A stretch of DNA of 64,000 bases from Polytrichum commune (lineage: Eukaryota > Streptophyta > Polytrichopsida > Polytrichales > Polytrichaceae): positions 45,248,429-45,312,428 of the forward strand of contig OX485804.1 of assembly GCA_950295325.1 (NCBI GenBank). The letters run 5' to 3'. Shown piece by piece: positions 45,876 through 57,219 of the stretch. Both the position numbers and the translations under genes were made by a program. Under the pieces are notes generated by a model that had not been told where the DNA came from, did not search any database, and worked only from the letters and a program-made list of their open reading frames with translations. Numbering within the stretch: the stretch's first letter is position 1; each line of letters begins with the position of its first letter.

Positions 45876-46969
45876 ATTGTGAAAATATTCATTTACTTAT
45901 TTATTCTATAAACATCAAAAGAAGTAATCCAACGCACATCCACATTTCAAAAGCAACAAAAGAAACTTGTGGACAACGGAAAGCATATCATAATTCATAA
46001 AACAACTGACTCGGTCGATGACCCTCACATTAGTTGTCATTGTGTTAGGCCAAAGAGGACATAAAAAAAATTCTCATAAAAGATTAATTCACTAACTAAG
46101 ACTATAGTTAGGATTGTCACCCTATCACTCTTTCCATCATGGTTAAACCAAAATTTCTTAATAGGGAAACATTTGGCCAATCATATTGCTCCATATGTTG
46201 ATGTGCCATAGGAGGGTTCAATAACATTTATATTGTAGGTGCTTTATAAAATCGCTTGGCTTGCCCTCCACTCTCCTCTAATCGAATAATGTTACGAATC
46301 AATTGGTTGCATCATCGTGAAAGATAATAGATCACAACTTTGTTAGCCTATTAGATAATGCACATTGGCTCCATGAAAAGAAGGGTTAGATGGCACAAAA
46401 TGTGCGTACTATAGGTTTCCACCTAAAGGTTATTTGCACCTAAAATTGTCACATTTTGTATTTAAAGTTCAAAGTTCAAAGCAAAGGGAGGTAATGAGGT
46501 TGTCAATCACATTTTGTTATGCCATGGACATAAGGGTTTGAAAGTTGGATTGCACAAGAAAGTTGAAAGTTCATGTTGCCCTCATTTTTGAAACTTGAAA
46601 ACATGGATGGAGTTGAGCCTTGAGATTCTTTTCATTGACGTAATTAAAATTTAGGAGTTTCTCTATTAATATATAGTCGAATCATCTATGAAAAGAAAAT
46701 TGGGCAAAGTAAAGTGCCTTTGTTGAGGTTTTGTTCTTAAAAACACGAAGGCAATGCAATGTTGTGATTATTTTGACATCATCGGCATCATTGGTGAACA
46801 TGTATCATTACAAAGTCCAAGTAGTGTCAAACTCAGTAAGAATCAAATATGTTAAGGACTAAAAACATGTCTAAAACCCTCCCCCTCCCTCCCCTTGTAG
46901 TAGTGAAGTAAATACACAAACCAACATAATTCCCAACAATATTGACTCACATGTGAATTACTCGAGTAC

Positions 46970-47425
46970 AATAAATTTAAAGGTGTATATTTACTATATC
47001 AAAATTGAACTAAAGCATTCAAAAGGTCATGAAAGTTAAAAGCTCAAAACTTAAAGGTTGAGGAAACTTGAGTTATGATGGTGAAAATAAATTTAAAGGT
47101 GTATCTTTACTATATCAAAATTGAACTAAAGCATTCAAAAGGTCATGAAAGTTAAAAGCTCAAAACTTGGAAGGTTGAGGAAACTTGAGTTATGATGGTG
47201 AAAATATCTTCACTATATCAAAATTGAACTAAAGCATTCAAAAGGTCATGAAAGTTAAAAGCTCAAAACTTGAAGGGTTGAGGAAACTTGAGTTATGATG
47301 GTGAAAATAAATTCAAAGGTGTATCTTTACTATATCAAAATCGAACTAAAGCATTCAAAAGGTCATGAAAGTTAAAAGCTCAAAACTTGGAAGGTTGAGG
47401 AAATTTGAGTTATGATGGTGAAAAA
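46970..47425. repeat. Tandem repeat, about 117-bp unit, four copies
   Basis: Each unit carries ACTATATCAAAATxGAACTA, AAGCATTCAAAAGGTCATGA and GAGGAAACTTGAGTTATGAT. Units begin at about 46970, 47087, 47205 (shortened by about 17 bp) and 47306. The copies are very similar, so the expansion is recent. Confidence 0.9.
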
Positions 47426-47663
47426 GCTCGTTTAGGGTTAAGAGTTGAGGCTCAATCTGATAAGGAATGGAAGATGAGTTTAGTATTTGCCGTTTGATGT
47501 TCTCCGTAGCTGCCACGTACCTTGCATAAAAAGGGTGGGCATTAGAGTCTTGAACACAATATTCAATATTTTGAGAGAGTGGGATCCTCTCAAAATAATA
47601 TTGGCCATTTGGACACCTAAAAGTCATGTTAGGTTGATAAATACTAGATTATACTTCAGACGT

Positions 47664-47945
47664 GTAGTTTCCATTAAAATGAGAGTATGTTAAGCTGGGA
47701 AATCGACTCATTCAGGTTGAGTCGACCTAAATGAGGACAATATTTTGTCAATTTAAGTTGAGTCGACCTAAATGAGGACATTATGTTGTCAATTTAGGTT
47801 GAGTCGACCTAAATGAGGACAATTATGTTAGTTGATTTAGGTTGAGTCAACCTAAATGAGGACAATATGTTAGTCAATTTAGGTTGAGTCGACCTAAATG
47901 AGTCGATTTCCCAGCTTAACATACTCTCATTTCAATGGAAACTAC
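47664..47945. repeat. Inverted-repeat element with about five internal 47-bp units
   Basis: The outer arms 47664-47724 and 47885-47945 are almost perfect inverted repeats (GTAGTTTCCATTxAAATGAG, then AGTATGTTAAGCTGGGAAAT). Between them the unit GGTTGAGTCGACCTAAATGA plus GGACAATATGTTxxTCAATT recurs about five times. Each unit centres on the self-complementary GTCGAC (once GTCAAC). It looks like a small TIR element whose subterminal motif has been amplified. Confidence 0.85.
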
Positions 47946-48433
47946 GGAGGAATTTACGGCGGAAAATCAAATGTTATTTTTTTTACTTGTACTCTACAAC
48001 TTTCCAGTGGTTTTCATTTCATTTCATTCTTGGATTAATAGTTTGCTTTATGTACTCTCAATTCACAGGAAAACTCTCGTTTTAATGAACATTGTGTTCT
48101 TGGAAGTAAGCAACAGGCCAGGGCTATGAGAAGATGAGATTGCACACGCATGTGGAGGTGGAGGAACCCATGCAAGCCCAAGTTAGAGGAACAGATCCAG
48201 CGCATGAATAGCGTGGATACAGTAGCAACCACAAATTCGGCACCTCTTCAAGTTAGGGCCGGTTCACACTATGGCCAAACTTTGAGAGGAGAAGCATTTG
48301 GACCAATGAAAATGCAGAAACGTCCAAAGTCCGTCTTCTCAGCCTTCACACTAGAGGCCGAAGTCCAAAGGACGTCGCCTCCAAAAGAGCCTAGGTGGCA
48401 GCACTTTTAGGAAGTTATGGCGCCAAGAGTTCC

Positions 48434-48492
48434 GCCTCTCGAGCAAAGTTTGGGTCGAGCAAAATGCTCGACCCAAACTTCCGTCGAGAGGC
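48434..48492. repeat. 28-bp stem hairpin inside Harbinger-like MITE
   Basis: GCCTCTCGAxxxAAGTTTGG plus GTCGAGCA pairs with its complement, leaving a loop of about 3 bases. Confidence 0.8.
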
Positions 48493-48828
48493 CGAACTTT
48501 TTTTTCATTAAAATATCAATCACTGACAAGATCTCGACCATTAGATTGGAGGGGTTATTTTGAGCAAGGAATCAAAGTGGGATGCTCCTTTGGGTTTGGA
48601 CTTTGGGCTCAACCTTTGGAGGCTTCACACTATGGCCGTCCAAGTCGAGAGGCCGTGCGAGTTCATGGCCAAAGGTTAGGACTTTGGGCTTAGCCTTTGG
48701 AGGCTACACACTATGCCCGGCCAAAGGCTCCACTTACTATATTTCATTGACTATTTTCAGCTCATTTCTTTGGACTCTCAACAAAGTTTGGCCACTCAAT
48801 CCCACGGCCTCTCGACTTCGACGGCCAT

Positions 48829-49054
48829 TAGTGATCGGGGAGATTTTTGGGCATAATCGGTTGAGATCCTAGTGTTTGCATGTCCAACCAGTTACATGTT
48901 GACATCCTTCGGTTTTCCTTTACTGATTTGGGGTATATTCTCTAGATTCCTCTCAAATGATCGGTAATTTTCCTGCAGTCTCGAACGTCAACCGGTTATT
49001 TCACAAACTCAACCGGTTCATCTGTAACTAACTGCCGGTTCTCCCCGATCATTG
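48829..49054. mobile_element. 226-bp hAT MITE, copy D, nested and inverted
   Basis: The ends are TAGTGATCGGGGAGA and TCTCCCCGATCATTG. Flanking 8-mers ACGGCCAT and ATGGCCAT match 7 of 8. The copy is in opposite orientation to copies A-C. It sits inside the right part of the Harbinger-like element, so it is younger than that element. Confidence 0.88.
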
Positions 49055-49080
49055 ATGGCCATAGTGTGAACCGGCCCTTA

Positions 49081-50400
49081 GTTAGCTTCCACATAACTTC
49101 CAAGCGCGATCGAAAGCCCTCCTAGCTACCTCCAGATGTGTGAGGTGCGGCCGAGAAAAATGATGCGGATCCATGAGGTTGTCGTCGCAGCGCATACTAC
49201 AACACGAGAAGGATTTCTTGGAAAGGTGAGCAGAGTGTCTGTTCTTCGACCCCGGAATCTGTTGGGCAAGAAGAGGATATCGTTTTCCTCCCCCCCAGAA
49301 AGCATCTCAGCCCTCACTAGAGCTACGCTTATATGTGTTTCACTGCAGAGCTTCCACAGTCAGCACGAGTCAGATTTGAGGGAATATGTGGCACTAGTCG
49401 CCAAACATGTGTGGCACTTCCCAAACTCCACACCCGGTTTTTGGCCACTGGATCGGACCTTTTAGAAATTGTCTCATGCATGTCCCGTTAGCAATTGCGA
49501 ATCACAACGATTGTCATCTCAATTCTCAGCAGTGCGGTTGAGATGCACAAGGTATAAGAGGTCAAAGGGAAGATTCCTTCTTTTCCCAATAGTGTCTTCT
49601 CAACTGTATCAATTATTGGACTTATAATGGTGTCTACACTTTTAGCACACAGTCCAATTTCATGTTGACACGTGTCTTCTCGGTATCCGTTCTTAACTGG
49701 AAGCCTCACCATATACCACTTGGATATATTAGTGTTTGATTGAGAGGAGTGACTACATAAGGCCCACCTACCTTAATGCCCAGTGAGACAGTTAGTCCTC
49801 AATGATTGTCTCATTAAAAGATTGGTATCACTATATTCGTTAATTTGAGACTTTCTCTTGTCTCAAATTAATATATGGACCACAACAACATGGTCTAATG
49901 TTTGGGTCGTCCTACCTAAACCATCTTGATATGAGTTCTTAATTGGGTTCTTGATATGAACACCCGCTTCAAAGTATTTGCATCTTACAACATTCTCCAA
50001 TATCTGTGTGATTTTATCCATGTTCTTATATTTGTAAATGTCTCAAAATGCCGAAAAAGTCCCAAATTAACGAATATAGTGATTGGTGCACCTACTTTGG
50101 GCACCTCAAGTAATGCGAGATATGTAAAGAGTTTGAAATAAAAATAAAAATCTACAAGACATTAGCATGTATGGATGAGGGACATAATCTTGAGTTGATA
50201 TCCTTGCTTTGTTGAAGTGAATATCTTCTAAATTATTGAAGTAAAATTGTTAAATGACCTACAGTATTGGTTCTAACTTCTCTTTCGTATATGTACATTT
50301 TAGACATGGTTATGAACCTGTCCTAGAACCATTACATGTCATTCATTGGTCACATTAGGTTACGGTAAGCCACCTTGAAGGCTTGCAACACACAGATATA
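49081..50400. other. Intergenic, no gene seen
   Basis: Short ORFs only; 49136-49465 (+) has no recognisable domain. Confidence 0.35.
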
Positions 50401-50929
50401 TTGGGGATATATATATATATATCTCAGGGGCGGTTTACACTATGGACCATGAAGTCGTCCCATGTAAGAGGTCTATTTTGCGTGGGACGACTTCATGGGA
50501 CGACTTCCATGGTCCGAGTTACTAAAATATTAGTTTTCATGGTTCATGGGCCCTTCACTAGGTGTAAACCGAATGTGGACCATGAAGAATGACCATGCGG
50601 CAAGAAGTGGATGTGCTGATTTTTTTAATATAAGCCCAAAAAGGGCAGTTTTGGGGGAAAATGAAGTTTGAGCATTTTGTTGACTTCAATTTGCCTTCAC
50701 TTGCCTACACATGCCTTCACTTATCTTGTCAATTAGTTTTTTCTTCTTTTCACCTTAAAGTTTGATCATTCTCTTGTCATCTCTTGGGCTTCAATTGTCT
50801 TCACTTTTTGTTAAATGTGTCGAAGATGTGGCTTGCAAATCTTCTCACAACAATTTTTACAAAAAAAAAATGAGCGATGCAATTGTAAATGTTCAATGTA
50901 ATTTACATGTGACATGTACCTTGTGTTTC

Positions 50930-51035
50930 ACTACACTAAATAGGATATTTAGTGTTTGATTATATTTGATGTTGTTACCACCCAACCTTCCTCAACACTA
51001 AATTTCAATTCTTTGATAATTAATGTTAGAAGATT
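50930..51035. mobile_element. ACTACACTAAATAGG-family MITE, left-end fragment
   Basis: Begins ACTACACTAAATAGGATATT and follows 64-165 for about 100 bp, then diverges. Confidence 0.65.
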
Positions 51036-51126
51036 TCCCATTGCGCTTCTTTTGACCACCCTGATCTACAGTCACTAAACGACTATGTATTTTCTTATTT
51101 CTTTTTCAACTGTATGTTTTAAACAT

Positions 51127-51198
51127 TTTGGAGCGTGTAATATACCGTTGGAAAGGTATTTTCAAGACCTTTCCAATGGTATATTACACGCCTCCAAA
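51127..51198. repeat. Long near-perfect hairpin, 31-bp stem
   Basis: CGTGTAATATACCxTTGGAA and AGGT pair with the downstream complement across a 9-base loop. There is one mismatch and one bulged base. The geometry resembles a MITE-derived small-RNA precursor; expression is unknown. Confidence 0.8.
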
Positions 51199-51926
51199 TT
51201 CCAAACATTGCAGCTGGTAGACCAAAAAAACAAATCTGCACTTGAATTCTTGAGTTCTAGATGTCCCGCGTTGTTTGATGAAACACGTGTAAGCGGGTTT
51301 AAAGGGTAGGGCAAGGTAGTGCTGGTGTGTCTCATGGGCTATAATATAATTAAGGCACATAAAAGGTAGATTCATTAAAACATTCGTGAAATGGCATTTC
51401 TCTGACATGGGCCCTTGCCTTTTCCTACCAGACCACCTCTCTTGCCTCTCTCAACGAAAAACCCGTTGGACCATGTCAGTGCATTTATTAGGCCTTAAAA
51501 ATTATATTTTGGGGACCTCAACCTCCGTGGTCCCTCTGCCATTTTTTCCTTAGTGTAAACCGAAGTTGTCCCGGGACAACTTCAAGAACCAATCAGCTGC
51601 CTTGCAGAGCCCTGGTCCAACTTCATGGTCCATAGTGTAAACCGCCCCTCAATCAAGGCACTCACAATCTTTTGAGGACATTAGCTTGAATTGAGATAAG
51701 TACACCCAAAATGATGAATGGCCTAGTATGGTCGCCATTAATTCTATGCTTATATTTGATCTTCAAGTGATTCTAGCTAGCCGATTTAGAACCACTGTCC
51801 ATTATAGGTCACAAGCCTTTGAACCACAAGGTCGTCACAGTTTGAGTTTGTTTTTGACTTGCATGTATTGACCCTTTCTACATCAACTATGCCTCAATGA
51901 CACTTTGGAGACAAGACACGGTTCCA

Positions 51927-52333
51927 CGGGGAGGTCACTCCATTGTTAAGTTGAAAACCACGTGTGAATAAAGTTTGCTACCCTTATATTATATGCCATA
52001 GATAATTTTTAAAATTATGATATTTTTCTATATATACATATCCATTGATAATATCTTTTGTATATTTTTTTGAAATTTTTAGTCATCTCCATTTTCTAGT
52101 AATTGTTTTAGTTCAATTTTGCGTCACTCTAGTTGGAAACGGTATGTTTTCTAGAAGAAAAAAAATTATCAAATTTGGTTATCAATTTTTATTATGTAAT
52201 AGATACCATGTATATGTACTCATAAATTTTTTTTGATAAAATTTTGACCCATTTTGTTGATGCAACTTAGAAAAAGTAGATTTTTTTTGTTCGCACGTGG
52301 TGTTCAACTTGATAATGGAGTGCACCCCCCGGG
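51927..52333. mobile_element. MULE-like TIR element, 407 bp, copy 1
   Basis: The ends (GAGGTCACTCCATTGT … and the complement of TGCACTCCATTATCAAGTTG) form an imperfect TIR of about 40 bp. It is bounded by an exact 10-bp repeat CACGGTTCCA (51917-51926 and 52334-52343). A 9-10 bp duplication points to the Mutator superfamily. The interior is about 80% AT. The partner copy 63276-63683 is inverted. Confidence 0.8.
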
Positions 52334-52343
52334 CACGGTTCCA

Positions 52344-53432
52344 TAGAGTCCTAGGAGACTGACTTCTCTCAAAATGATTCTATTCTTCTATGAAATTCTC
52401 TGATTGGAAAACAAGTGGCACTTGGCCATCATGTCACGTCAAGAAGTGGCGCCCTTTGACATGTCATTTCTATATTGTAGGGTTGATTTTAGAGGAATTG
52501 CTAACCTTAACCCCTAAAAGTCCAAGCCTGGATCTCTCCAAAATTAGTCCAAAAAGTTCATCCCAATTCAACAAATTAATGCAAATTTCTATTTTTATAT
52601 TTTACCTATGATGATGGTTGTGACTGTACAAATAGCATGTTAGTCAAGTTAGGGTTGCTCAAAACCAAACTCCACCATCCACACAATTCATAAGGTTGTA
52701 ACGTAAATGTGTACACTGGAATGGACAGATCATGCCAATAAAAAAAATCCTTCCAAAACATTAAGGATTACTAGGTTGCCAGTTCGGTGAATTTCTATTG
52801 AATGTTGGGGTGGTCAATATATTCATTCTCTCCTTGTGTATGTACATGTATGTATGTATGTATGGAGCTACAAAGGGGGAGAGGTGACCTCCAAGTAGAG
52901 ATGGGCCAATTTGGGTATGAAAAACAAGAAAACGGTAGAACCGTGAGGCTCTGTCCTTTGCTATGAAAGACTACAATAGTAACTGATTACTTTGCTCATG
53001 CCGATCCATGGCTATTCACTATACCAAACCTTTCTTGGATTTTGTGCACCTTCTTCTCAAATATGGGTCAAGGATTGAAGCTACTCATTTATCACCCGAA
53101 CATTTTTAAATAAATAAGTAACTGCCGAAATAACTATAGTTAACTAGATTTCTTTCAATGCACTTTAGGGAGCACTTGTATATATATATATATAAACTAT
53201 AGTTAGCATCCACATTACATAAAGTGGACCAAAAATAACAAGAACAAGTAACGTCCAAGTGTGAACACAAAGTGGTTAGGAAATTTGCTCTTGAAACGAA
53301 GAAGTTGATGCATAGTCTCTGTCCTACAGACAGAGCCAACAAGCGGTTCAAGTTCAAGAGTTTAGGTAAATTACCCATCATTTGAGAGGAGTTCATAGAA
53401 TGAATGAATGTATCATATGTGAAATTGATGAA
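52344..53432. other. Intergenic with microsatellites and a MITE fragment
   Basis: (TGTA)n lies at about 52840-52864. A fragment of about 63 bp of the 226-bp MITE (CGGTTCAAGTTCAAGA … TTTGAGAGGAGTT) lies at 53342-53402. No gene is supported. Confidence 0.5.
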
Positions 53433-53464
53433 TAGAAGAAGAAGAAGAAGAAGAAGAAGAAGGG
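53433..53464. repeat. (GAA)n microsatellite
   Basis: About ten uninterrupted AGA/GAA units. Confidence 0.9.
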
Positions 53465-53704
53465 AAGTGATAATGAAGAGGTGAGCGGTTGGACATGGGA
53501 AGCATGCACTTGGTCAGATGTGGCTTCACTCCAGAATCTGAGCGGACATTGGTGTGTTGGGGAGGAACAGCAAATCAGGGATCCCATTGTATGGCCACAC
53601 CAAAGAAGACAAACCCCTTCACCCCAGCAAGCATCAACCTCACTTCAAAATAAGCTACTTACCTTAATTATCTCCGAATCCACATCTGCTGCTGGATGCG
53701 TCTC

Positions 53705-53752
53705 CCCTCTGGCTCTCTCTCTCTCTCTCCCTCTCCCTCCCTAGCTCCCTCC
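53705..53752. repeat. (CT)n / CCCT tract
   Basis: Uninterrupted CT dinucleotides followed by CCCTCCCT-like sequence. Confidence 0.85.
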
Positions 53753-53805
53753 CAGAATCAAGTAAGAAAGTAGTACCACGTAAGACAGTAGTAAGAGGAT
53801 GCATA

Positions 53806-53830
53806 TGTATATATATATATATATATATCC
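53806..53830. repeat. (TA)n microsatellite
   Basis: About eleven TA units. Confidence 0.85.
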
Positions 53831-53839
53831 TATTAATAG

Positions 53840-55090
53840 TGGAAAAGTGAGTGTCATGATTCCATCTGTGTCGTTGAGTGTTGCACTTTATTGCGTTATC
53901 AACATTCATCTGCAAACCCTATTCACAAGTACCAAACATAAATGCGCTACGCCGACATCATGATAACTCAAAGTGCTAAATACAAGTACTTTATTAGACT
54001 TGTTTTTGTATAAGTGTTGTTGAACTGCAACCAAAAATAGTAAATAAATAAATGAAATGTTTGAGCACGGTGCATTGCCAAGGGTTTCATTCGAGTCTTA
54101 TGATTAACACCAAATGATTGAATTATGAAACAAAAATGTAGTGTAATATCTACACTTACAACAAGCTAATTATGTTTGTGACGAAACATATATCAGAAAA
54201 ATTGAACAATTTAGTAATTCATAAGAAACTTGTGAAGTGGATTAAATCTAATGAATGGTCTCCATTCACCCATTCAAAGGGAAAACATATGATACAGGTG
54301 GATGGGTCTCTATTTCGGAGCAGGAAAAAGAGAAAACGGTTGAGGTGGATCGACAACTGACTTGTAGAGGACAAGTTTTTAGTATTACCCCCTGGGTGGG
54401 TGTTAGGAAACCAAGCTGTTGTTTCCCCGAGTGGTAGAGTGCCCAAACTTCCATGCAGTTCAAGCATTGAGTAATTAAGGAATTAGTGTATCATTTGGCT
54501 GTCATTGAAATCCTGGAATTTCTTGGACCGACATGATCCTCCCAATACGGCCTCCAGATGCATCCGCACTGTGGGCACTGGGCAGAAAGGTCGGCACTGG
54601 AAAAATTGCCTCAGGGATGAATTTTATTTATTGACTTCCTGCTTGCTGCTCATACTGAAGGGCCCGGCCCTTGAATTCTGGGAGTCTCAAGTGCTTTTTC
54701 ATGACATCATCAGGTGGAGATTAGAATACCTTGTACATACAATCAAATCTTCAACAGTAGGGCACGAGCTTATGCGATTTCCTTCTGATTCTAACAGTTG
54801 CTGCTTTTCTGATCATATCGGGATTCCCCTAGAAGTTGTAGCAATTCAAGTTTTAGTCCCGAAAATTTGGAAAAATTCCAAGTGCTTGTGCACAATCACA
54901 CGCTTCGTATCATAATATTGTGATCTCGAGATTATCAAAATTGGACTTGATACTTTCTCACATGCCCAAACTTTGGGCACTTTACCACTTTTCTTTTTTC
55001 CCTTGTTTTTGGGTTTGACTATATTGCTGAGTTTGCAAAATACAACCACAACATCCTTCCCTACCCTCAGAGAGAGGGAACTGTTGCATA
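53840..55090. other. Intergenic, no recognised gene
   Basis: A plus-strand ORF of 136 codons (54505-54915) and a minus ORF (54219-54467) lack recognisable domains, and codon use looks random. They are not called as genes. Confidence 0.35.
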
Positions 55091-55093
55091 TGA

Positions 55094-55257
55094 GTGTACC
55101 TCTCATTCACCCAACATAACTACTTGACCCCTATAGGTTTATGGCCATATAATCTCAAATGACTTGGACTAGACTAATTTGGGGTTTTCAAAACTAACAT
55201 GGTGTCAAATAATCTTTTCATTCAGAATTTTCATGTTGGATGAATGAGAGGTACACG
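55094..55257. mobile_element. Small MITE, GTACCTCTCATTCATCC family, copy 2
   Basis: The left end GTGTACCTCTCATTCACCC is complemented by GGATGAATGAGAGGTACAC on the right. The interior block TCTCAAATGACTTGGACTA is shared with 56941-57219. Confidence 0.75.
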
Positions 55258-55259
55258 CT

Positions 55260-55864
55260 CCTACTTGATAATGCCCTCTTTCCCCCAACCTTAGTGAAAA
55301 GCGGATGTCCGGGAGAAGAAGGATGAGAAAGAGACATCAAGCAAGAGGCAAAGGCTACTATTAGTTTGCCACTAGACACTTGCACACCACCTCAACATGT
55401 CTAGCTCAAGTCTAAGAAAAGAAAATAGTGGAAAGGTCTTACATTACCACAAGCCCCTTAGATGGTAGATTGTCCAAAGTTCCTTGTGACTACGAACTTG
55501 GAAGTTCACAAGTGATGTAACTTTCGTGTATAAACATAAGATAGGCGGGCCTTATGTGGTTACTCTTCTTGATTGGACACCTTCATTTGAGTAATAACAT
55601 ATGTCAATGGATTGTTGTTAGGAACAGTCTTACAAAAGACACATGTTAGCATTTAGCTTGGACTACAGTATGTGCTCATGAACGAGACACCATTCTAAAT
55701 CAACAATTATCGCAATTGGGTTCAAGGCTCACATTATCACTTACATAATTGAATAGACAAATATCTTCACCTTGACACCTTCATGTTTGTGATATTCAGT
55801 TGCTAATCGGTTGACACAATCCCCCAAACCCCGATCCAACTGCCAAAATTGGCTGGGGAGTTGG
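55260..55864. other. Intergenic, no gene seen
   Basis: No ORF above 70 codons with any recognisable feature and no repeat pair. Confidence 0.35.
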
Positions 55865-55865
55865 A

Positions 55866-55889
55866 AATATATATATATATATATATACA
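55866..55889. repeat. (AT)n microsatellite
   Basis: About eleven AT units. Confidence 0.85.
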
Positions 55890-56057
55890 CCTTACATACT
55901 GTAGTAGGTGGCGTTGTATTATTAGCAGTTTGAGAAGAAGACAAATGCATCGGCCCCAGCGAGCATCATGGGCAACACAGAGTGTGAGTGGAAATTAGCC
56001 TACAACTTCTTCAATGCAGATGCGTATTCCAAGCCACCCACTGGTTGCTGAGGAGGT

Positions 56058-56097
56058 CACACACACACACACACACAGCACAGCACAGCACACAGCC
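56058..56097. repeat. (CA)n and (CAGCA)n microsatellite
   Basis: CACACA run followed by repeated GCACA units. Confidence 0.85.
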
Positions 56098-56265
56098 TGA
56101 CTTGTCCCTCGCCCACAACCGTTATAACAGTGGAACTCCCACTCCCACTCCCACTCCCCGAATCAAAACAAATCCGTGGGGAGGCTCCGCACTTTCCACG
56201 TGGGATTCCTCTTCACCACACCCCACACACACAGAGAGAGAGAGAGCGAGCGAGGGATCCCATAC

Positions 56266-56925
56266 CTATGATCGGGGAGAACCGATGGCTAGTTCATTAT
56301 CAGCCGATGGATTTCCCCTCATGGCCGGTCCGAATTTCCAACCATCGGATGGCAATCCGACTGTAATTTCAATCCTCCGGCAATTAGCCGATGGACCAGA
56401 AAATGTCCCGGAAATGTAGCCGATTCTTCTTGTGAGTTACTGGATTTCAGCCGGAAGCATCCAGAGCACTATTTGTCTAGGGCATCTGATGATGCACTTG
56501 AGGACGTACCCTAAACCTTAAACTTTTTGCATTATGCAACCTTTTCATGACCAAATCCAATTGCTTCTATGAAGAATTGGGGGACCCTTGGCCTTCAAGC
56601 GGTGAAGGCATTGCTAGGTTCAATTCCTGCCAAGGATATTAACTCTTCAAATTTAAAGTTTTGAACATGCCTTTCTTTTCACTTATTCAAGATTTTGTAC
56701 TAAGAAATGATTTCTAATAACTTTTCATACATTTTTTAAACAATTAGTGCCAATATGAATTCCATTTAATCGGATATTGGCCAATGAAAATATGAAAATA
56801 TAGGCAATTGGCCGATTGATTTTACAAAAGACCGGCTCTTGCCGATGTAAATTGGAAAAAATCCGACCCTTCGTAGCAACTACCGGCAATTAGCCACCAA
56901 GGCTTCAAAAACTTCCCGAACTCTG
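56266..56925. mobile_element. hAT-type MITE, 660-bp family, copy 3
   Basis: It runs from CTATGATCGGGGAGAACC to AACTTCCCGAACTCTG, with a perfect duplication TCCCATAC (56258-56265 and 56926-56933). It differs from copies 1 and 2 at only scattered positions. It abuts another MITE that starts at about 56941. Confidence 0.92.
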
Positions 56926-56940
56926 TCCCATACGACCATG

Positions 56941-57219
56941 CCTACCTCTCATCCCTCCAACATCAGATTCCATATTCATACATAATCACCCCCCACCTTT
57001 GGCGATTTCATCCAATTTTATGGTTTTTAGGATTAAAATTTTGAGTAATAAATTGCTAGAAATCCATTTTCTTCGATTCATTCATCTCAAATGACTTGGA
57101 CTACACTAATTCAAGGTTTTCAAATCTAACTTGTTTTAGTGTCAAGTCTGTTCAGAATACTGAACTCTCCTTTGCACATTATTTCATGGTTTTCCTTGCT
57201 GATTGAATGAGATACCTTC
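56941..57219. mobile_element. Small MITE, GTACCTCTCATTCATCC family, diverged copy 3
   Basis: The left end is CCTACCTCTCATCCCTCCAA and the right end TTGAATGAGATACCTTCG. The internal block CTCAAATGACTTGGACTACA matches copy 2. Confidence 0.6.

Larger units (their letters stand above)
48256..49077. mobile_element. PIF/Harbinger-like (Tourist-type) MITE, 822 bp
   Basis: The ends are a perfect inverted repeat starting GGGCCGGTTCACACTATGGC. They are flanked by TTA at 48253-48255 and 49078-49080, the diagnostic PIF/Harbinger duplication. Internal copies of TTxGGAGGCTxCACACTATG occur. A hairpin lies at 48434-48492, and a complete 226-bp hAT MITE is nested at 48829-49054. The element itself is about 590 bp. 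No transposase. Confidence 0.9.
50427..51648. mobile_element. PIF/Harbinger-like element, 1222 bp
   Basis: The termini GGGGCGGTTTACACTATGGA … continue as a perfect inverted repeat of about 29 bp at the two ends. They are flanked by TCA on both sides (50424-50426 and 51649-51651). TTA is the usual target, so TCA is atypical but symmetrical. The interior holds the fragment 50930-51035 of the ACTACACTAAATAGG MITE and a long hairpin at 51127-51198. No transposase. The ends resemble those of 48256-49077 (GGxCxGGTTxACACTATGG). Confidence 0.85.
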
